DNA of 64,000 nucleotides from Streptomyces sp. NBC_00178 (lineage in GTDB: Bacteria > Actinomycetota > Actinomycetes > Streptomycetales > Streptomycetaceae): positions 806,001 to 870,000 of the forward strand of contig NZ_CP108143.1 in the NCBI RefSeq assembly GCF_036206005.1, in the 5' to 3' direction. Below are positions 60,122-64,000 of this stretch, one piece after another. The first letter of the stretch is position 1. Each line of letters begins with the position of its first letter. The notes under the pieces are model-generated. The model had not been told where the DNA came from and made no database searches. It saw only the letters and a list, made by a program, of their open reading frames with translations. The position numbers were made by a program, and so were the translations under genes.

Positions 60122-60301
60122 ATGTCCCCGTATCCGAACACGTCCGCCCGCGTGCGCCCCGCCTCTGTGGTCAACGAAGCGATCCGCGACCTGTGGCAGC
60201 GCTCGGGGGGACTGCTGTCTCCGGAGGACGAGACCGAGTACCAGCGCCTGCTCGTGGAGTGGGCCGCCGCCGCGGGTACGAGCGTGCGGCCGGCCGCCTG
60301 A
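60122..60301 (+). CDS. Small hypothetical protein
   Basis: 59 aa, with a conserved-looking AIRDLWQRSGGLLSPEDET core and QRLLVEWAAA helix. It is common in Streptomyces to my recollection, with unknown function. TAACCT (60109-60114) lies seven bases before ATG 60122, so the message is probably leaderless. Codon bias is good. Confidence 0.7.
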   Translation: MSPYPNTSARVRPASVVNEAIRDLWQRSGGLLSPEDETEYQRLLVEWAAAAGTSVRPAA

Positions 60302-60410
60302 CGCTTCGCGGGCCGCACACGCCCCCGCGGCTGATTCCGGCGATCCCCCGCATCGCCGGAGTCAGGGGTACAGCATGTCCCCGCGCCGCCCACCGGTCAA
60401 TGAGACGGGC

Positions 60411-60445
60411 GTGCCCCGCCGGACGGAGACCGTCCGGCGGGGCAC
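60411..60445. terminator. Strong hairpin terminator
   Basis: GTGCCCCGCCGGACGG, loop AGA, CCGTCCGGCGGGGCAC: a 16-bp perfect stem between the small plus-strand gene and the stop of the minus-strand LVIVD gene (60476). It can serve both directions. Confidence 0.8.
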
Positions 60446-60475
60446 TCGTTCTCACCTGCGGCTGGAGCTGCCGGA

Positions 60476-61966
60476 TCAGTGGCGGAAGTACTCCGGCTGC
60501 GTCTGCACGTTGAGCTCGGGCAGGCGCACCCGCTTGGCCGGGTCCGTCCGCCGGTCGTCGAGCTTCAGGACGTCGAAGCCCTTGGCGATGTCGTTGGAGT
60601 AGATGTAGCCGTTGTAGTAGTACGCGGACCAGGGGCCCGCGGTGGTGACGGCGTCCGTGGAGACGGGGCCGCGCTCGAAGTACGCGATCTCCTTCGGCTT
60701 GGAGGAGTCGGTGAAGTCCCACACGGAGACCCCGCCCTGGTACCAGGCCTGGACCATCAGGTCGCGGCCCTTCACCGGGATGAGCGACCCGTTGTGGGCG
60801 ACGCAGACCTCCGTGTCGGCCTGGGGGCGGTCGATCTTGAAGTAGCTGCGGAAGACCAGCTTGCGCTTGTCGCCCTTGCCGGTGATGTCGTAGATCCCGT
60901 CCGCGCCCCGGTTCGGGCCGATCTCGTCGTTGCAGGTGGCGGCGCCGCCCCCGCCGAGCTCGTCCGTGAACACGACCTTGTCGGCGTCCTGGTTGAAGCT
61001 GGCGGAGTGCCAGAACGCGAAGTTCACGTTGTCCTGGACCCGGTCGATGATCTTCGGGTTCTCCGGGTCCTTGATGGAGAACAGCAGGCCGTCACCCATG
61101 CAGGCGCCCGCGGCCAGGTCCTTCGACGGCAGGACGGTGATGTCGTGGCAGCCGGTGGTCTTGGACACGCCCGGGTTGTCCGGCGCGCCCGGGTTGCCGC
61201 CGTCCGGGAAGAGGACGGGGAAGTTGACGATCCGGGCGTCCTGGGGAGCCTTGCGTGGCACCTTGATGACGGAGATTCCGTCGTGCGGCGGCTGGCAGTC
61301 CGGGAACGTCGCGTTCGGCGAGTAGGAGGAGACGTAGACGTACACGTCCTTCCGCTCGGGAATGATCGTGTGGGTGTGCGAACCGCATGCCGTCTCGACC
61401 GCCGCGACGTACTTCGGGTTGCGCTTGTCGCTGATGTCGAAGACCTTCATGCCCTCCCAGGAGGACTTCTCCGTGGCGGGCTGGGTGGTGCTGGCACACG
61501 AGTTGTCGCTGCGCGAGGAGTCGGTGGACAGGAACAGCAGGTTGCCCGAGACCGAGATGTCGTTCTGCGAACCGGGGCAGAGGACCTGCGCGACGGTCTT
61601 CGGCTTCTTCGGGTTGCCGATGTCGAAGATGCGGAAGCCGTCGTAGTTCCCGGCGAAGGCGTACCTGCCCTGGAAGGCCAGGTCCGTGTTGAGCCCCTGG
61701 AGCGCGTCCTTGGGGATGTTGGTGACGTGCTCGATGTTGTCGCTGTGGACTATCTCGTCCACGCCGGGTATCTCGCCGCTCTTGATGGCGGCCCTGGCTT
61801 CGGCCTGTTCGCCGGCGGAGACGCCACCGCGGGTGGTGGCGGCGTCGCCCGGGTCCGGCGTGGCGGCGGCGGGCCCGGCTGTCAGCAGAGTGGCGAAGAG
61901 CCCGGCCGCGGCTGCCGCCACACCCAGACGTCTGCGCCGCACGCTTGTGGTGTGCAACGAGGTCAC
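60476..61966 (-). CDS. Secreted LVIVD-repeat beta-propeller protein
   Basis: 496 aa. A signal peptide (~1-36) with basic RRRR, hydrophobic core and AxA-like site. The mature part shows LVIVD-type blades (GFRIFDIGNPKKPKTV, GMKVFDISDKRNPKYV, LLFSIKDPENPKII, SVWDFTDSSKPKEI). Eight cysteines are found in the mature protein and conserved-looking His residues occur in GSHTHTI, GCHDITV, WHSASF and CVAHNGS. Extracellular function unknown; possibly metal-related. Divergent from the DUF305 lipoprotein. Confidence 0.9.
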   Translation of the reverse strand: MTSLHTTSVRRRRLGVAAAAAGLFATLLTAGPAAATPDPGDAATTRGGVSAGEQAEARAAIKSGEIPGVDEIVHSDNIEHVTNIPKDALQGLNTDLAFQGRYAFAGNYDGFRIFDIGNPKKPKTVAQVLCPGSQNDISVSGNLLFLSTDSSRSDNSCASTTQPATEKSSWEGMKVFDISDKRNPKYVAAVETACGSHTHTIIPERKDVYVYVSSYSPNATFPDCQPPHDGISVIKVPRKAPQDARIVNFPVLFPDGGNPGAPDNPGVSKTTGCHDITVLPSKDLAAGACMGDGLLFSIKDPENPKIIDRVQDNVNFAFWHSASFNQDADKVVFTDELGGGGAATCNDEIGPNRGADGIYDITGKGDKRKLVFRSYFKIDRPQADTEVCVAHNGSLIPVKGRDLMVQAWYQGGVSVWDFTDSSKPKEIAYFERGPVSTDAVTTAGPWSAYYYNGYIYSNDIAKGFDVLKLDDRRTDPAKRVRLPELNVQTQPEYFRH

Positions 61967-62141
61967 TGCGTCCTCCCTTGTATCCGTTCATCGTGGAACG
62001 GTTCATGGACCCCGGCAGTATCGTCCCTCCCATGTACACACCAACAGATGGCAACACAGACGTAATGAAAGTTTTTGATCACCGCCCGGTGGAAGGTGTT
62101 AGGACGGTCTGCAACACAACCAAGTGCTCCTGGAGGTAGTT

Positions 62142-62807
62142 GTGCTGATACCCCGTCGGATGGCGCGCCTGCGCTCCGTCGCCCTGGTGGCCGTCCTCTC
62201 GGCCGCGCTGTTCGCGAGCGGGTGCGACGAGGACGGCGGCGACGGTGCGACGAAGTCCGCCGCGGACAGGGGCCCCTCGGTCATCGCTCCCGGGAAGCCG
62301 GGGGAGCCCGCCCGGACGCTGTCGCCCGACGAGGCCGCCGAGGCCGCCGGGGACGACACCCCGAACTCCGCCGACATCAGATACGCGCGGATGATGATCG
62401 AGCATCACCGGCAGGCGCTGGTGCTCACCGCGCTCGTGCCCGAGCGGGCGCGGTCGGGCTCGGTCGAGCGGCTCGCCCAGCGGATTTCCGCCGCCCAGAA
62501 GCCGGAGATCGCCGCCATGGAGGGGTGGCTGAAGAACAACGGTGCCGACGACCGCGAGGAGACCCATGAGCATTCCTCGATGCCGGGCATGGCGACCGAG
62601 GCCCAGCTGGCCGACCTGCGCGCGGCGCGGGGCCAGGCGTTCGACACGCTCTTCCTGCAGCTGATGATCACTCACCACCAGGGGGCGGTCACGATGGCCA
62701 CCGAGGCCCTCGCGGACGGCAACAACGTGCTGGTGGAGGAGATGGCCAACGACGTCGTGGCACAGCAGACCGTCGAGGTCGAGCGCATGCGGGCGCTGAT
62801 GACCTGA
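62142..62807 (+). CDS. DUF305 lipoprotein
   Basis: About 221 aa. Signal peptide with a lipobox-like FASGC (Cys ~29), an Asp/Gly-rich linker, then two DUF305 helices units with RYARMMIEHHRQAL and LFLQLMITHHQGAV. DUF305 proteins carry HHxxA histidines suited to metal (often copper) handling. GTG 62142 has GGAGGT four bases ahead. It lies 175 bp from the divergent LVIVD gene; the two may work together outside the cell. Confidence 0.9.
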   Translation: MLIPRRMARLRSVALVAVLSAALFASGCDEDGGDGATKSAADRGPSVIAPGKPGEPARTLSPDEAAEAAGDDTPNSADIRYARMMIEHHRQALVLTALVPERARSGSVERLAQRISAAQKPEIAAMEGWLKNNGADDREETHEHSSMPGMATEAQLADLRAARGQAFDTLFLQLMITHHQGAVTMATEALADGNNVLVEEMANDVVAQQTVEVERMRALMT

Positions 62808-62833
62808 ACCGTGCCGGGGTCGCGGGCGGGGGC

Positions 62834-63217
62834 TCAGCTCTCGCCGTGGCGCCGGGCCTGGAGGGTGGCCGCCCCGAGGACGCTGTCCAGCAGCCCGGGG
62901 AACAACGCGTCCAGGTCGTCCACCCGCACACAGTTCAGCTTCGCCGTGCCGCGGTAGAACTGGCTGACGACGCCGCTCTCGCGGAGCACCCTGAAGTGGT
63001 GCGTCAAGGTGGACTTGGACACCGGGAGGTCGAAGCGTGAGCAGGCCAGTTCGTCGGCCGCCCCCGCCAGCTGGCGCACGATCCTGAGCCTGATCGGGTC
63101 GGAGAGCGCGTGGAGCACTCCCTCGACGCGGATCTCCTCGCGCGAGGGGTGGGCGAGGACGCGAGCGGCGTTCGGCGTCGGCGTCACGACGGCTCCACTT
63201 CGGACGGGGGACTCCAT
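62834..63217 (-). CDS. ArsR-family HTH regulator
   Basis: 127 aa. Winged HTH with LHALSDPIRLRIVRQLAGA, DLPVSKSTLTHHFRVLRESG and YRGTAKLNCVR. There are two Cys (ACSRF, NCVRV), not in an ArsR metal-site ELCVCDL arrangement. It is likely a non-metal or redox-type regulator. A later GTG could be the start. It follows the methyltransferase on the same strand (22-bp gap). Confidence 0.88.
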   Translation of the reverse strand: MESPVRSGAVVTPTPNAARVLAHPSREEIRVEGVLHALSDPIRLRIVRQLAGAADELACSRFDLPVSKSTLTHHFRVLRESGVVSQFYRGTAKLNCVRVDDLDALFPGLLDSVLGAATLQARRHGES

Positions 63218-63238
63218 TGTACGAGGGTCATCGAACTC

Positions 63239-63970
63239 CTATTCCGGGACCGCTGCCACCACGAGGCGGGCGCGCGGGCTCCCGTCCGGTCTCCGGCCGA
63301 GGCTCTCCAGCGGCAGGAGCCGGGTTCCGAAGCCCGCGCGGGAGAGATCGGCCAGGACCCCCGGCAGCGGGAACGTGCGGTAGTACATGATGAATCGCGG
63401 GCGCAGGAGGGCGTTGCGCACCCTCATGGCCGCATCGAAGCCGAACAGCGACCAGTAGGCCCGGGAACCGACCGCGGGCGGCGCGCCCACCGGGAAGACG
63501 AACAGTCCGCCCGGCCTCAGGGAGGCACGCACCTGGGCGAACAGACCGGGGCGTTCCGACGGCAGGAAGTGCCCGAAAGCTCCGAGGCTCACGGCCAGGT
63601 CGAAGACCGGCCGGAACGGCAGGGCCCGCGCGTCCGCCCGCACCCAGCCGACGTCGGGGCCGCCGCCGCCGGCCGGGTGCGATGCCCCGGCGACGGCGAG
63701 CATGCCCGCGCTGAAGTCGACGCCGGTGACGCGCTCCGTGCACAGACCCCGCAGCACGCCCACCCCGGCGCCGGTGCCGCAGCAGACGTCGAGGCCGCTG
63801 CCGAAGGGCCCCAGGGGCCGCACCGCGTCGGTGACGGCGTCGAGGACCCGGTCCGGGGTGCGGTACGGCGTGAGGTCGAACTTCGGGGCGAGCAGGTCGT
63901 ATCCGCGCATCGTCGAGGAGAGCGCCTGTACGGCCAGTTCGCGGAGCGTGGGGCCCTGCGGAGTGGACAT
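63239..63970 (-). CDS. Class I SAM-dependent methyltransferase
   Basis: 243 aa. SAM-binding motif I GLDVCCGTGAGVGVL, followed by VTGVDFSAGMLAVA, the motif II-like DARALPFRPVFDLAVSLG, and a motif IV FGHFLPSE. The N-terminal ~40 residues with YDLLAPKFDLTPYRTP and the C-terminal hydrophobic FPVGAPPAVGSR part do not identify a substrate. It is probably co-transcribed with the ArsR gene downstream. Confidence 0.87.
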   Translation of the reverse strand: MSTPQGPTLRELAVQALSSTMRGYDLLAPKFDLTPYRTPDRVLDAVTDAVRPLGPFGSGLDVCCGTGAGVGVLRGLCTERVTGVDFSAGMLAVAGASHPAGGGGPDVGWVRADARALPFRPVFDLAVSLGAFGHFLPSERPGLFAQVRASLRPGGLFVFPVGAPPAVGSRAYWSLFGFDAAMRVRNALLRPRFIMYYRTFPLPGVLADLSRAGFGTRLLPLESLGRRPDGSPRARLVVAAVPE

Positions 63971-64000
63971 CGCGGTCAGCGTACCGACAGCGGTGGCGTC

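Noticed and set aside
1..64000. Search for CRISPR arrays, rRNA, tRNA, prophage structural genes or a biosynthetic gene cluster
   Set aside because: No regularly spaced repeats, no tRNA-like fold, no phage or NRPS/PKS signatures were seen by eye.

Overview
The window is very GC-rich actinobacterial chromosome, almost certainly Streptomyces or a close relative. The evidence is near-universal G/C at third codon positions, many GTG and TTG starts, GTGA/ATGA stop-start overlaps, leaderless genes with a -10 box 6-7 nt before the start codon, and several families largely confined to streptomycetes (DUF6643, DUF6421, DUF4865, DUF5134, Rv1733c-like, tandem TerD, F420-type oxidoreductase). No rRNA, tRNA or CRISPR array was seen. 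It reads as chromosomal core or arm DNA, with one small degraded accessory patch at about 40.7-42.5 kb.

Layout. 0.1-6.4 kb (minus): a translationally coupled stressosome/partner-switching operon, rsbR-rsbS-rsbT, then an HATPase-PP2C fusion, a hybrid histidine kinase and a receiver-PP2C output protein. 6.6-10.6 kb (minus): a possible 31-residue membrane peptide, a NUDIX hydrolase, apolipoprotein N-acyltransferase, a PH-like membrane protein and a Glu/Asp racemase. 10.7-14.1 kb: an HpnB-like glycosyltransferase, a two-domain TerD protein and a hypothetical protein. 14.8-22 kb: a Pro/Gln-rich protein, a MOSC protein, an Rv1733c-like membrane protein, a large beta-helix/AAA ATPase fusion, and convergently a membrane protein that splits an alpha/beta-hydrolase fold. 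22-30 kb: DeoR regulator, SRPBCC protein, membrane PP2C phosphatase, cysteine synthase-fold enzyme, anti-sigma-type ATPase, SHOCT protein, and a TetR-DUF4865-phosphotriesterase operon whose last gene carries a one-base frameshift.

30-40.7 kb: ROK repressor facing an MFS exporter, small membrane proteins, maleylpyruvate isomerase-like protein, NarL-type two-component pair, TetR regulator with a striking array of operator-like palindromes facing a deazaflavin-dependent oxidoreductase, geranylgeranyl reductase-family enzyme and M20 dipeptidase. 40.7-42.5 kb: two unrecognised ORFs around an ISL3 transposase remnant. 42.7-51 kb: TmrB-like P-loop/NUDIX fusion, ROK sugar kinase divergent from a LacI regulator across a shared palindrome, aldolase-like DUF6986 protein, etfBA, flavin reductase, thioredoxin. 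51-64 kb: PlsC acyltransferase, threonine aldolase, SDR, DUF6421, GDPD, GNAT, DUF5134, M56 peptidase, PAP2, HAD, a small ORF, a secreted LVIVD beta-propeller divergent from a DUF305 lipoprotein, ArsR and a methyltransferase.

Signalling by partner switching recurs: three PP2C proteins and three GHKL-type kinase/anti-sigma modules lie within 27 kb. Local repressors seem to be paired with their targets (TetR/DUF4865, TetR/F420 oxidoreductase, LacI/ROK kinase, ROK/MFS), with visible palindromes in three of these intergenic regions. Starts were chosen from Shine-Dalgarno sequences, overlaps and family conservation recalled from memory; no database search was possible.
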